Assembly: GCF_000715075.1 (NCBI RefSeq)
Contig: NC_134084.1
Location: forward strand, 102,404,411-102,468,410
Source: Nicotiana tabacum
Taxonomy: Eukaryota; Streptophyta; Magnoliopsida; Solanales; Solanaceae
Length of the DNA: 64,000 nucleotides
Reading direction: 5' to 3'
Shown: one piece after another, positions 11,922 to 23,538 of the stretch
Layout: each line of letters starts with the position of its first letter
Numbering within the stretch: position 1 is the first letter of the stretch
Translations under genes and position numbers: made by a program
Notes under the pieces: generated by a model
Told to the model about the DNA's origin: nothing
Database searches by the model: none
What the model saw: the letters and a program-made list of their open reading frames with translations, nothing else

Positions 11922-12689
11922 TTCGGACAGGTCATGAATAAAGTAAGTAAACTAATTTTAAATTATTATTATTTTTGAATTTGTAAAAGAACTGCTTTAA
12001 AAGAAGAAAGGAAGTATATATATATATATATATATATAAGTATATATATATATATATTTGGATTTTTGATTGATTTTCTTTTTGAAAGAAAGACTTCTAA
12101 GAATTCCTTTTCTTTTGATTCGAACTTTGAGAATTTCAAAAGTAAAATGAAGATATTTTTTTTTTGAATTTTCATTTGTTTTCTCTTATTCTAAAGAAGA
12201 AAGAAAATATATATATATTTTTTTGGAATTTTACCTTTAATAAAAGAAATGCTTTCTAAAAAAAATATTTCTTGAATTTTGAATTTTCTTTTCAATTTTT
12301 AAAGAAGAAGGAAAATATTTTCGAATTTGTTTTATTTTATAATATATATATTTTTTAATAATTAAAAAGACTTTCTAAAGAAGTCAATAATGGAAAATAT
12401 TTTTGGATTTTTTTTTGTTTTGAAAATTGGGAGTCTAAAAAAAACTTTTCCAGACTTTTTGGGCAGGACAAATATTTTTGCAACAAATAAAGATATATAT
12501 ACATTTTTTGGAAATAAAGAAAAACTTTTTGGATTTTTATATATATATTTGCAACAAATAATAAAACCACTTTCAACGCGACTCTTTTTATTTTATTATT
12601 TTGAATTTTTCAGAAACGAATAAAAAAAAACTATTTTAAAAGTAAGACTCTTTTTCATTGTCATTTTCAGGGGAAGACAAACTATTTTC

Positions 12690-12732
<43 letters not shown>

Positions 12733-13528
12733 ATTTTTTTTGAAAAATAAGACAGAACAACGATTTTTTTTACTTTCTATTTTTTCTTTGGTTTTATTAA
12801 AACAAACTAATAAAACATTTTTTTTTTCATTTTCTCAAAATTGCGGCAGAGTTTTGACAGTATTTGGGCATTGTTTTTTTTTCAAAAATAAACAGTCAAT
12901 TCCCTAACCGCTATTTCTTTTTTTCAATTTTAAAATATTATTCATGATATTCAAAAGTCAGTCAACACACAAATCCGGATCAAATAAATGCGCAAGTAGC
13001 AGCAAGTAAGATGCATCAGGATGGTCATTTGTTTTTGGTACACCTGTCCTAGACAGACCCAACCCCTGTGTTGAGTCTCCAAAGTCAAATGCACGTGATG
13101 CAAACAATCGCTCCTACTAGGGATCCGGCATGAAGCTGAGTTATTCTAAGTGAAAAAACCTGAGGCATATTGATCTAGCCCTGGCTTACCCAAACAGACA
13201 GTTTGAGCCGAAGCGGGGGCAACGTACCGGGAGCACGAAAGTCTACCCGGCCTAGTTACTTGTCCCAACTTCGTCTTATTTGGTATGACTTTAACAGAAA
13301 GGTGGGCCACGCGCACGTGTGCACCATAAATTTAGAAGACTCAAAAAGAAGGGGGTTTCGTAGCAGTTGTATATATTCATAATTCAAATAATATTAAAGC
13401 GGTAAAAGTGTCATTTAGCACATTGGGCATATATCATGTAAAAAAAATCAGATAATAAATAAAGCCAACTATAACAATTATTTTAAGCTCGAATTATTGA
13501 ACCCTGAACCAGTGGTTCTGGGTTTTGT

Positions 13529-13546
13529 TCCCCAGCAGAGTCGCCA
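13529..13546 (-). promoter_or_regulatory. Primer binding site (PBS) of element A
   Basis: On the minus strand this reads TGGCGACTCTGCTGGGGA, four bases (gctc) after the 5' LTR. It is identical to the PBS of B. Published Ogre elements are reported to use tRNA-Arg; I infer the same primer but could not check the tRNA. Confidence 0.88.
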
Positions 13547-13550
13547 GAGC

Positions 13551-16500
13551 TGTCGCACCTCCTTTTTCCGCCCCCGCGAGGGTGCAAGGGAGTTTTCTCC
13601 AATTAAAGGACAGTCGAAACGGGATTTTTTTGTTTGTTTCAGAGTCGTCACCTGGGAATTTTAAGGCGTCCCAAGTCACCAATTTTAATCCCTGAATCGA
13701 GGAGAATATGACTCTGTTTATTATTCTGCGAACCAGAAATCCGGATAAGGAATTCTGTTAACCCGAGAGAAGGTGTTAGGCATTCCCGAGTTCCGTGGTT
13801 CTAGCACGGTCGCTCAACTGTTATATTTGGCTTGATTATTTTGATTTGTTAAATACATTTTTATTGCATGATTTTATTATTACCGCTTCTATTTAGATTG
13901 TTTATAATTAAAGACCCTTCTTCGAATCGAATCACGCGTACGTGTATTCGTTTTATATATTAATATTTTTTAACGTGAAAATCGTGTCACGCGTACGTAT
14001 ACACAATGATAATATAATAATAATTATTTTTTTTCGAAATTTTTTATTATATAAAAAAAGAAGACTTAAGTTCGAAATTGTGCTAAAAATAAAATTAAGA
14101 ACGTTCGTCGCTCTTGTATAATTAAATATTGAACCGCACATCTCGAGTTATATGAAATTAATATTGATATTCTCCGAAGAGCCCCCTTTTTATTAAATGT
14201 TCGTTCGAAGTTGCGCGAACGCATAATCCGAATTTTCTTTTAGAAATATAATCAGGTTACGCGAACGCATCCCTAATCACGCAAAAGATTCTTAATAGTA
14301 GTATAGATTTTCCATAAATGTTTATTGCATCCATCTATTTTTAAATGTAAGAATCATGGAGAATTACCGATTGGGATGCCACCAAATTTCTTGACAAAGA
14401 ATTCAAAATTTATTAGGCGTTGCTACAAGTCTTATTTTACGCGTATGAATTATATACCTCAAAACTATTCAAATTTTAAAGAATTAATGATATGAAAAAG
14501 AAACAAACAACATGTAACTAAAAATACTACCATTTTTATCGTGGATACAACATTAACATATCCAAAAATCGAATCGCATATAAAACTGGAAAAAGAATTA
14601 ATTTGACAAACAAATTAATAGTTTCTGAAGAATTTTTATTGTTATATTTAATGCGAATTCTATTTCTACATATCCTTGACATAAAATGTTGCAATTCGTG
14701 CTTTTAAATCCCATATCCTTCTCATATACTTGTTTTTAGTCCAAAGTTATAATTGTTTGGTTAATTTGTTTACAAAGATTGAGTTTGAGATAAATAAACC
14801 AATTCTTATTCTCTGCCTATGCGACTATTTGCAAACACTTAACTCTATATTTTGTAAAAAAATCATTGACATTATTTCATATATTAAAAGAAATGAGTTG
14901 ATCGCGTTCCTAAAATAACTAAGCCATTAGTTATTAAGAAAGAGAACTAATCTACTAATTGATTTAATACTATATTAACCAACTAAAACAAAACTGAAAT
15001 TTAAACTAATAAAATTTAAATGAGTAGAAGACATCCTTATAATTCCAAACTTCATTTACTTGCCATGTTGAAGCTCTTCACAACATGAGTTTAAAAGATA
15101 TGTACCTGATATTGGAAGCAAAAGAAAATGAAGATGAAAATCAGCAACAGTAATAACAGTGCAACAGCAACAACTGCCCAGCAACAGTAACAAACCGGTA
15201 ACAGACCGGTGGAGTAGTAATCCCAAAAACAAAAGCTTTAAGCTTTAAATGAAACAACAACCATTAATACTAATTTCAAACAAAGAAAGAAAACATTAGA
15301 TTTTTTAGCTTTTATTTTTATTTTTGAAAGCTTATATATTTTTTTTCCGGAATTTTTCTCTCTTCTATTCTCTGCCCGTTTTTTCTCTCTATCTGTGTGT
15401 GTATTTTTTCTCGTCTGTATGTGTTCTCTCTCTGTATTTCTGTTCTTGTCTTGTGTTCAAGACTTCATATATATAATCTCATCCCATAAATCTTTTAATC
15501 AATTAAATCAATACTTTTTCTCTACCCAACCCATTATCTTTCCACTCATCCCCATTACATTAAATAAACATATCACACCACCCCATTATATTTTGTTCCC
15601 CATGCTTTATTTAAAATAATGCAAGATTCCCCCTTTAAATTAAATCTTGTCCCCCCTTTTATATTAAATAATCATATCACAACCCACCCCATTTCATTTT
15701 GTCCCCCATGCTTCAAATAAACAATTACAAAATGTACAATTCCTAAACTACCCCCTCCGACCTTACTGAAATTACCAAACTACCCCTGAACGTACTACAA
15801 ATTTACCAAATTACCCATCAGCTATAACACATCATTTAATCAAACATAACCAAAATATAGACAATATGATCAATTTCTAACAATGTTCAAACAACAATAT
15901 GAACACGGATGAACATCATAACAACAATATCACATGAACACGATTTTAACAACATTTCAACAACAAATCACATGAACACAAATTGAACAACAAAGAACAA
16001 CTAAAATTTGATTGAACAATATTTTAGCAACAAACAATTCTATTTTCGGATTCAACAACAACAACAAACAAAGTATGAAGATTTCTAAATTCAATCATAT
16101 TGAACTTAAAATCAACTCTAACAATATTACAACCAACAATTCCTATATTAAACTTAAACAACAAAATTATGAGACAAATTCAAGAAATAATCATAAATGA
16201 TAAACAAGAAATCAAACTATACAAATTTCGGATTCAAGAACAATCAAACAAAGTATGAACATGAATTGAATCTATTTTGAACAACAAATATGATGGATTT
16301 AAACGATTAAACCAACATATTTCTCTAACACAACTAAATTCTTTAGACAAATAACAAGATCGACGAATAAACAATTATGAACTTAAGCTTGAACTTAACA
16401 ATATTAACAATTTCTAACAATACATAAACACATGAAACAAATTGAAGAAATAGTTAATTAAATTTCAATTTGAATCTAACAAACATCATACTAACAAATA

Positions 16501-18036
16501 TTCACTTAAACAATAATACAAACATGAAATGAATATGAAAACAACTAATTAAACTTCTATTTTGAAATCTGAAAATTAATTTAACAAACAACATGAACAT
16601 GAACAAAACCAAAAAATCAAATATCTAACCATAGACATGAACAAAGCAAACATTCGCCGATTTTAGATTTGAAAAATATCAAAACAAAATAACGGACGAA
16701 ATAAAATTTAAAAACTACTAACCGGATTGAAACGACAAACAACGACCAAACAAACAACGAATCTTGACGAGCCTCGACCAAAGCTCGAACCAACGATGAC
16801 TAACACGAGCAGAAAAGACGTGGCAGCTGGGGGGCTTCGAACTGGACGATGAACTTGGCCATGGAAGCAGCTGGTCGCGACAGAAGGCGATGGACAGTGA
16901 TGACGCGACGGAAGGAGCTGGGTTGGGTGGTTGTCGGAACTGTGGTGTTTGGGTGTTACTGGTTTTGGACGAAGGAGAAGTGATGAACGGAAGCAGCTGG
17001 AAGTGAAGAAGAAGGTGGAACGGGAAGCAGCTGGTCGACGTTTGGACGCCATGGACGTGAAGCAAAAGCAGCAGCTCGGAGACGGCTTCCATGGAGACGC
17101 TCAAGCTGAAGAAGACGAAGAAGAACAGCAGCAGCTGAGTCTTCTTTTGGCCTCAAGCTGCTCGACGGAAGCAGCTAGTTGACGCTCATCCATGGCGGAC
17201 TGAGCTGGACGACGAGGGCAGCGACGGGGGGGGGGGGGGGGGGGGTCCGGCGGTTCAGGCGTCCATGGTTGTTTGTTTAGGGTGGTGTTGATGACGGACA
17301 ACAACGACGAGGGAGGGGACTGTTTGGTCGAAGGTCTGGACGACGCCATGGGAGGCAGCCATGGTTATCTTGAGGAAGAAGAAGAAGATAGGAGGGGTGG
17401 GGGCGGATTGGTTTAGTGTTTAGGGTTTCTTGTCTTTTAATTTTTGTTTTGTTTTGTAAAATGTAAGACAAAGGGGTTTGGGTCTTTTGGGTTATGGACT
17501 GGGTCGACCCAGTTCGAAATGGACTGGGTCGTAGGGAAGATTGGGCCATTTTTTTGGGCCTGTGGCTTGAAATTGAAGAAGAGGCCCAATTCCGACTTTC
17601 TTTATATTTTCGCTTTCTTTTCTTCTTTTATTTTTCTAAAACTAAATTATAAAAATACTTAAACTATTATTAAGAACTAAATTAAGTTATAAAAGTGCAA
17701 ATTAACTCCCAATAACAATTAACGCACAATTAAGTATTAATTAAGCATAAAATTGTATATTTGGACATTAAATGCTAAAAATGCAAACGATGCCTATTTT
17801 TGTAATTTTTAATTTTTTGTAAAACAAATTCAATTACTAACAATTGTAGAATTAAATTCTACATGCAAAAATGCGACATATTTTTGTATTTTTTATTAAT
17901 TTAGCAAATAAACATGCACAGACAAATACAAATAATTATTCAAAATATCACAAAAATTGCACACCAAAGAAAAATCATTTTATTTTTGAATTTTTTGGGA
18001 GTAATTCTCATATTGGGCAAAAATCACGTGCTTACA
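13551..18036 (-). repeat. 5' LTR of element A
   Basis: The LTR is 4486 bp, TGTAAGCACG at 18036 to GGTGCGACA at 13551 on the minus strand. The part nearest the PBS (about 13551-13860) is shared with the LTRs of B ('gttaggcattcc', 'gtggttctagcacgg'). The rest is largely unlike B, so A and B are different subfamilies. It contains the 20-G tract and a G+C-rich block matching that of the other LTR. Confidence 0.93.
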
Positions 18037-21000
18037 GCTGGGAGAGTTGAATGTGTAAACGCTTTGCATGGTATGGGCTCGTATTCTTATGAGCCTAGGA
18101 AGTTATCCTTGGATCTTGAGAATCGCAAAACTCCCCCAACGAAGCCATCTATTGAGGAGCCGCCGGTGTTGGAGTTGAAACCACTTCCTCCTCACCTCAG
18201 GTATGAATACTTGGGCCCTAATTTCACTTTGCCTGTTATTCTTTCGTCTTGCTTGACTAACGTGCAGGTTGACGCCACTTTGGCGGTTCTACAAAATCGC
18301 AAGAGGGCAATCGGATGGACATTGGCAGATATACGGGGTATAAGCCCCGCCTTTTGCATGCATAAGATCATATTGGAGGAGGATGTGAGGCCCTCACTTG
18401 AACACCAAAGGAGACTCAACGAAGCTATGCAAGAAGTGGTCAAGAAGGAAGTTATCAAGTGGCTTGACGCCGGTGTGGTGTATCCTATTTCTGACAGCTC
18501 ATGGACTTCTCCGGTGCAATGCGTACCGAAGAAGGGCGGGATGACTGTGGTAACCAATGCTAACAATGAGTTGATTTTTACTCGGACGGTGACATGATGG
18601 AGAGTTTGTATGGACTATAGAAAGCTTAACAAGGTGACTCGAAAGGATCAGTTCCCATTGCCGTTCCTCGACCAAATGCTTGATCGCCTTGCGGGTCGGT
18701 CGTTCTATTGCTTTTTAGATGGATATTCGGGGTACAATCAGATTCTCATCGCCCCGGAAGATCATGAAAAGACGACCTTTACTTGTCCCTACGGAACATT
18801 CACATTTTCGAGGATGCCGTTTGGATTGTGTAATGCCCCAGCGACCTTTTAACGATGTATGATGGCAATTTTCACCGACATGGTGGAAGATATATTAGAG
18901 GTCTTTATGGATGATTTTAGCGTGGTGGGAAACTCCTTTGAGGAATGTTTGACAAATTTGGACCGAGTGTTGGCCCGATGTGAAGATACAAACCTAGTTC
19001 TCAATTGGGAAAAATGCCATTTTATGGTAGAAGAGGGTATTGTATTGGGTCATAAGATTTCGAAGAGAGGTATTGAAGTTGACAAAGCCAAGATTGAAGT
19101 CATTTCAAGGTTACCTCCCCCTACTTCTGTCAAAGGGGTGAGGATCTTTTTGGGGCACGCGGGTTTCTACCGAAGGATCATCAAATATTTCTCTAAGGTA
19201 GTTAATCCGTTGTGCAAGTTGTTAGAGAAGGAGGCCAAGTTTGTTTTTGATGAGAGATGCATGGAAGCTTTCGAGCTTCTAAAACACAAGTTGACAACAA
19301 CCCCTATCATTACCGCACCCAATTGGAGCTTGCCATTTGAGCTCATGTGTGACGCTAGTGATGTTGCGGTAGGGGCGGTCTTGGGCCAAATAATCAACAA
19401 GATGTTCCATCCGGTGTACTACTCAAGCAAGACGATGAATGAAGCTCAAAGAAACTATACAGTCACCGAGAAGGAGTTGCTAGCTATTGTGTTTGCCATG
19501 GAAAAGTTCCGACCCTACCTTATGGGGGCCAAAGTGATTATCCATACCGATCATGCCGCCCTTAGGTATTTGATGACCAAGAAAGATTCAAAAACAAGGT
19601 TGATGAGATGGGTGCTACTTCTTCAAGAGTTTGATCTAGAAATTGTGGACCAAAAAGGAAGAGAAAATCAAGTGGCGAACCACTTGTCCCGCTTGGAAGA
19701 AGAGGGGAGGCCTTCTGACGGCCTTGAAATCAATGATGCGTGCCCGGATGAACAACTCCTTGCGGTATATATGCATGATATGCCGTGGTTTGTCGATGTG
19801 GCAAATTATCTTGTGACCGGTATAATCCCGTATGAGCTCTCTTCTAACCAAAGGAAGAAGCTCAAGCGGGATAGTTTGGATTATTATTGGGATGAGCCAT
19901 ATTTGTTCAAGATTTGCACCGATGGTGTGATTCGCCGATGTGTCCCGGAAGAAGAACAATTGAGTATTTTGGAGGCTTGTCATTCCTCTCCCTATGGTGT
20001 CCATCATGGCGGGGTAAGGACGGCTTCTAAGGTGCTTAGTTACGGTTTCTATTGGCCCTCCTTGTTTAAAGATGCCGGTGATTTTGTCAAGAGATGTTAT
20101 CAATGCCAAAGAGCCAGTGGGATTTCTAAAAAGGATGAGATGCCTCTCAACACAATTCTAGAGGTGGACATTTTTTATGTGTGGGGTATCGACTTTATAG
20201 GGCCGTTCATGAGTTCTTGTGGGAACACCTATATCTTGGTAGCGGTTGATTATGTGTCAAAATGGGTCGAAGCCGTCACTTTGCCCAACAATGAAGCTCG
20301 AAGTGTGGTGGCGTTCTTGAAAAAGAGTATCTTCACAAGTTTTGGCACTCCACGTGCTATCATTAGTGATGGTGGTTCTCATTTTTGCAACCGGGCTTTT
20401 GATTCATTGCTTGCCAAGTATGGTGTAAATCACAAGGTGACCACTCCTTATCATCCTCAAGCAAGTGGCCAAGTTGAGGTTTCCAACCGAGAGATCAAGA
20501 GTATTTTGTCCAAAACTGTCAATGCCAATAGGACCGATTGGTCGAAGAAACTAGATGATGCTCTTTGGGCCTATCGGACAGCTTACAAGACCCCGATTAG
20601 TATGTCTCCGTACCGGTTGGTGTTTGGGAAATCTTGTCATCTTCCGGTGGAATTGGAGCATAAGGCTATGTGGGCCTTGAGAAAATTGAACTTAAAATGG
20701 GATGTCGCTGCGAATCTCCGGGTTGAGCAACTCAATGAGCTAGATGAGTTTAGATTTCATGCCTACTCCAGCGCATCCTTGTACAAGGACAGGATGAAGT
20801 ACCTTCACGATAAGTATGCCCGAGGGAAGGAATTCAAAGTTGGTGACATGGTTCTTCTTTTCAACTCCCGGTTGACGTTATTCCCGACAAAGCTTAAGTC
20901 TAAGTGGAGTGGTCCATTTGAAGTTGTTGGTGTAACCCCATTTGGAGCTATTGATCTAAAAAACAAAAATGGTGAAGTTTTATGGGTCAATGGGCATCGT

Positions 21001-21063
21001 GTTAAGCATTACTTGGGAAAGTTTGATGACACCCCCGTGGTAGTACTCATTCATTTGAAGTGA
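18037..21063 (+). pseudogene. pol of element C: RT, RNase H, integrase (Athila type), two stops
   Basis: One frame runs through, with TGA at 18595-18597 and TAA at 18850-18852. The stretch after 18853 is open for about 737 codons. In order: linker after protease; RT with 'RMPFGLCNAPATF' and catalytic FMDD at 18904-18915; RNase H with 'MCDASD', 'EKELLAI' and 'HTDHAA'; integrase with an H-H-C-C finger ('HHGG' to 'CYQCQ') and the D, D and E motifs 'GIDFIG', 'ISDGGS' and 'GQVEVSNRE'. The usual last RNase H aspartate (VADH) is asparagine here ('VANHLS'). The TAA stop follows 'NAPATF', where glutamine is usual. The enzymes copy and insert element DNA. This copy is dead because of the two stops. Confidence 0.92.
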
Positions 21064-21223
21064 CTTTGATGGTAACATGCGTCGTGCCGCGACGTTAAAT
21101 CAGGCGCTTCTTGGGAGGCAACCCTTGTCTTTTTCTTTCTTTTTTGATTTCTGTTGTAGATTAGGATTTTTAAGCTAATGGTTTGTGAGATGTTGCAGGA
21201 ATTGTGATTGAACCAGTGCAAAA
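21064..21223 (+). other. Post-pol spacer of element C
   Basis: The segment contains 'gcgcttcttgggaggcaacc', a phrase I recognise as typical downstream of pol in plant Athila elements. It is cut at 21223 by element B and continues at 43971. Confidence 0.7.
21219..21223 (+). repeat. Target site duplication of element B, left copy (caaaa)
   Basis: The sequence caaaa directly precedes the LTR start TGTGAGC, and the same five bases follow the 3' LTR at 43966-43970. This proves insertion of B into C and sets both ends of B. Confidence 0.95.
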
Positions 21224-21922
21224 TGTGAGCACGTGATTTTTGCCTTACGAAAAAACTACTCCAAAATAAATCAAAAAATAAAATAAATTTCTTTTACTGT
21301 GTAATTTTTGAATTTGCGTAGTGTTAAATACTTGTGTTATGTCCGTAAGTGTTTACATTGTCATAATAAAATGAAAAAAATAAAATAAAATACATATTGC
21401 ATGCATATGGGATTTAATTATGCATTTAAGAGATAATTTAAATAAAATCACAAAAATATGCATTGGTTCTATTTTAAATGTTTCACTGTGTGATTGATGT
21501 TTTTTCTATGTGTTAAATAATTGTTATAGGGTAATTAATATATTTTTGTGAAGTTAAAATTGTTTTATAATTTAAATTGGAAATTTAACTTGGAAAAATG
21601 AAATAGTTGAAAAGGAAATAAAAAAATAATCGGACCTGGATTTAAATCCAGGCCCAAACCAAATTACCCCTTTTAGCCCAGGTCCGGCCCAGTCCGAAAA
21701 GAGTTAAAACGACAGCGTTTAGTCGTGGTTCATCATGGACCGTTCGATCAAATCCAATCAACGGATGAGATCTCATCACCCTAACCCACAATCCTTACCC
21801 GATCCAACACCCGGTCCAACCCGTTCCCCCAAACTTAAGCCAAACGGCGTCGTTTGATTAATTAAATAAATCCTGACCACTCATCCTATTAGATCTAACG
21901 GTCAGCATTAACCCACCCCGTC

Positions 21923-21930
21923 CCTATATA
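21923..21930 (+). promoter_or_regulatory. TATA-like site in LTR B (upstream)
   Basis: The sequence ctatataagc lies in a C-rich context about 700 bp into the LTR, followed by C-rich runs and 'ctaaccctag'. It is conserved in the 3' LTR near 40213. It could be a promoter, but the downstream site at 23528 is better supported by its match in position to LTR A. Confidence 0.4.
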
Positions 21931-22151
21931 AGCCCATAATCCTTACCCCGGCCCCTAACTGAACACCCCCCCTCCTACACTGTTCATCATCGTCCCTCAA
22001 ACCCCCACTCCTAACCCTAGCCGCCCTAAGACCCCAAAGCCTGAAACCCGGCGGCATCAACGCCGCCGGTCACCACCTTAACAACCTAGAACCCCCTGAA
22101 CATCCTTTATCCAATTATGCTAGCCACTTGGCTCGAATCTGCTTGAAGGTT

Positions 22152-22307
22152 CTCGAATCTTCATTTGAAGATTCGAGCCGAGTTTAGATCTAATCCTAAT
22201 AGCCCCAAATCGACACCATAGCTTCCCCTAACCACCCTGAGTATGGATCTATTGTTTGTTTGGCTCGAATCAGTTCCGAGTTTCTCGAATCTTCTTTTGA
22301 AGATTCG
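22152..22307 (+). repeat. Two inverted repeats in LTR B with a shared TCGAATCTTC word
   Basis: CTCGAATCTTCA/TGAAGATTCGAG (22152-22177, 2-nt centre) and CGAATCTTC/GAAGATTCG (22286-22307, 4-nt centre) are perfect in this LTR. The first has one mismatch in the 3' LTR (C to T near 40446). Confidence 0.8.
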
Positions 22308-22502
22308 GACCAAACAAGAACAAACTCAGATTTGTTTTAAGCTGACACCAAATGACCCCTAGGCTACCCTCACCCTTGTATCATGTTTGGTTCTCCTCGA
22401 ATCTGACCAGAAATGGTTAAATCCCAAATCGAACTTTCAAGAACCCTAAAAATACCAAACTTTTGGATTCCGTTCATATTAAATAAAGATTGAGGTTTAA
22501 TC

Positions 22503-22546
22503 GACCTTAGTCGAAGTATTTTTAGTGGAAAATACTTCGACTAAGG
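22503..22546 (+). repeat. Perfect 19-bp hairpin in LTR B
   Basis: Arms accttagtcgaagtatttt (22503-22521) and its exact complement (22528-22546) flank a 6-nt loop tagtgg. The 3' LTR copy at 40791-40834 is identical, despite other differences between the LTRs. Confidence 0.85.
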
Positions 22547-23522
22547 TCTGTTTGATTTCAAACAAAAATCCAAATCCAAGTTGAGTTCGAGTCGGAATAA
22601 AATTGAAGATTCAAAGGTATTTTTTCTATTTATTTTGTGTATTATACGTGTATTTTTGTGTTTGTTTTAGTCTGTGTAATTTTCCCATCTTTTATTATCA
22701 TACTGTCTCCTACCCGTCTACTTGATTTTAAATGTGAATTGTTTCTGTTGGTTGTGCTTAGCTACAATGTGTGTAATCGACTCGATTAAGTTCGTCGATT
22801 AGTTATATTATGAATTCTCATTCATAATAATACTGATTGAAACAATCTGTTTCTATTTTTATGTACTGTTTGTTGACAGATATTGTAGATAATCATTTTA
22901 AACTAATACTCGTCAGTTAAATCATCCTGGTTTATATGAATCTGTCAAAATAAGTGTTGTATATATGTTATTGTCTGAACATTAAAGTTTCAGGGCATTG
23001 TCAGTATTGACAATGATCCTGTGTGTGTTTGATTTTGGTTCAATGTTAAGTCCAGTCTGAATTGTTATGATAATTTCAGTAATATGTTGTTATGATGTTA
23101 GTTCTGAATTCAGTGTAATATTGCTGTAATGTCAAGTTTGAATTCAAGTTTACAAAAGTTGGTCAAATACAATTGTGTTAGGAGGTTAATGGGATTGGTT
23201 ATAGCTGTAAATCAGAAGGATAATTAAGTTTATACAGATTTTAGAATCTGTTTTGCAGTAGGTTCTGATTTTTTCAGTAATAACATCAGGATTTCAGGGG
23301 CATTTCTGGGAATGAAACAGTAAAAACAGGGTGTTAGTGCTAGTGTATTATAATGTAATGTTAGTGGCTATAGTTTAAGATACTAATGGGAAACAAGGGA
23401 TAATGGGGCTGCTGAAAATCAGGTTAGGATCATATAAAGTATTAAAAAGTAGTTTTTAATGGAAACTTTCTAATTTTTAAAGGGATAAAGGGTCCCTCCA
23501 GCATTAAAAGGGTGCAACCAGC

Positions 23523-23538
23523 CCTGTATAAATACAGG
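23523..23538 (+). promoter_or_regulatory. Palindromic TATA box, likely promoter of element B
   Basis: CCTGTAT-AA-ATACAGG embeds TATAAATA. The next 300 bases are rich in GA and CA words ('gagagact', 'cacacacaca'). LTR A has a TATA-like run at the same relative place before a similar leader. The 3' LTR copy is at 41810-41825. Transcription start is inferred some 30 bases downstream. Confidence 0.6.

Larger units (their letters stand above)
10782..13528 (-). other. Leader of element A; ORF1 absent
   Basis: The PBS-proximal part (about 12960-13528) matches the leader of B. The part next to gag (10782-11120) matches the ORF1-gag spacer of B. Between them (11130-12960) lies A+T-rich, T-run-rich sequence with (TA)n tracts at about 12017-12057 and 12694-12728. 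The 2.1-kb ORF1 of B has no counterpart. I see no supported gene here. Confidence 0.75.
1..18036 (-). mobile_element. Element A: Ogre/Tat-like Ty3/gypsy retrotransposon, internally deleted, left end outside window
   Basis: The element reads on the minus strand. Its two LTRs (1-3478 partial and 13551-18036) align nearly base for base. A PPT sits inside the left LTR and a PBS inside the right one. Inside are a decayed gag and short remnants of the protease tail, RT start and integrase end, all similar to element B. ORF1, most of protease, and the RT-RNase H-integrase core are missing. By eye I count about twenty substitutions over 3.5 kb between the LTRs, so the insertion is recent. It lies inside element C: the sequence right of 18036 is pre-RT pol of C. 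The candidate target duplication on the right is gctgg; the left copy is outside the window. Confidence 0.9.
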
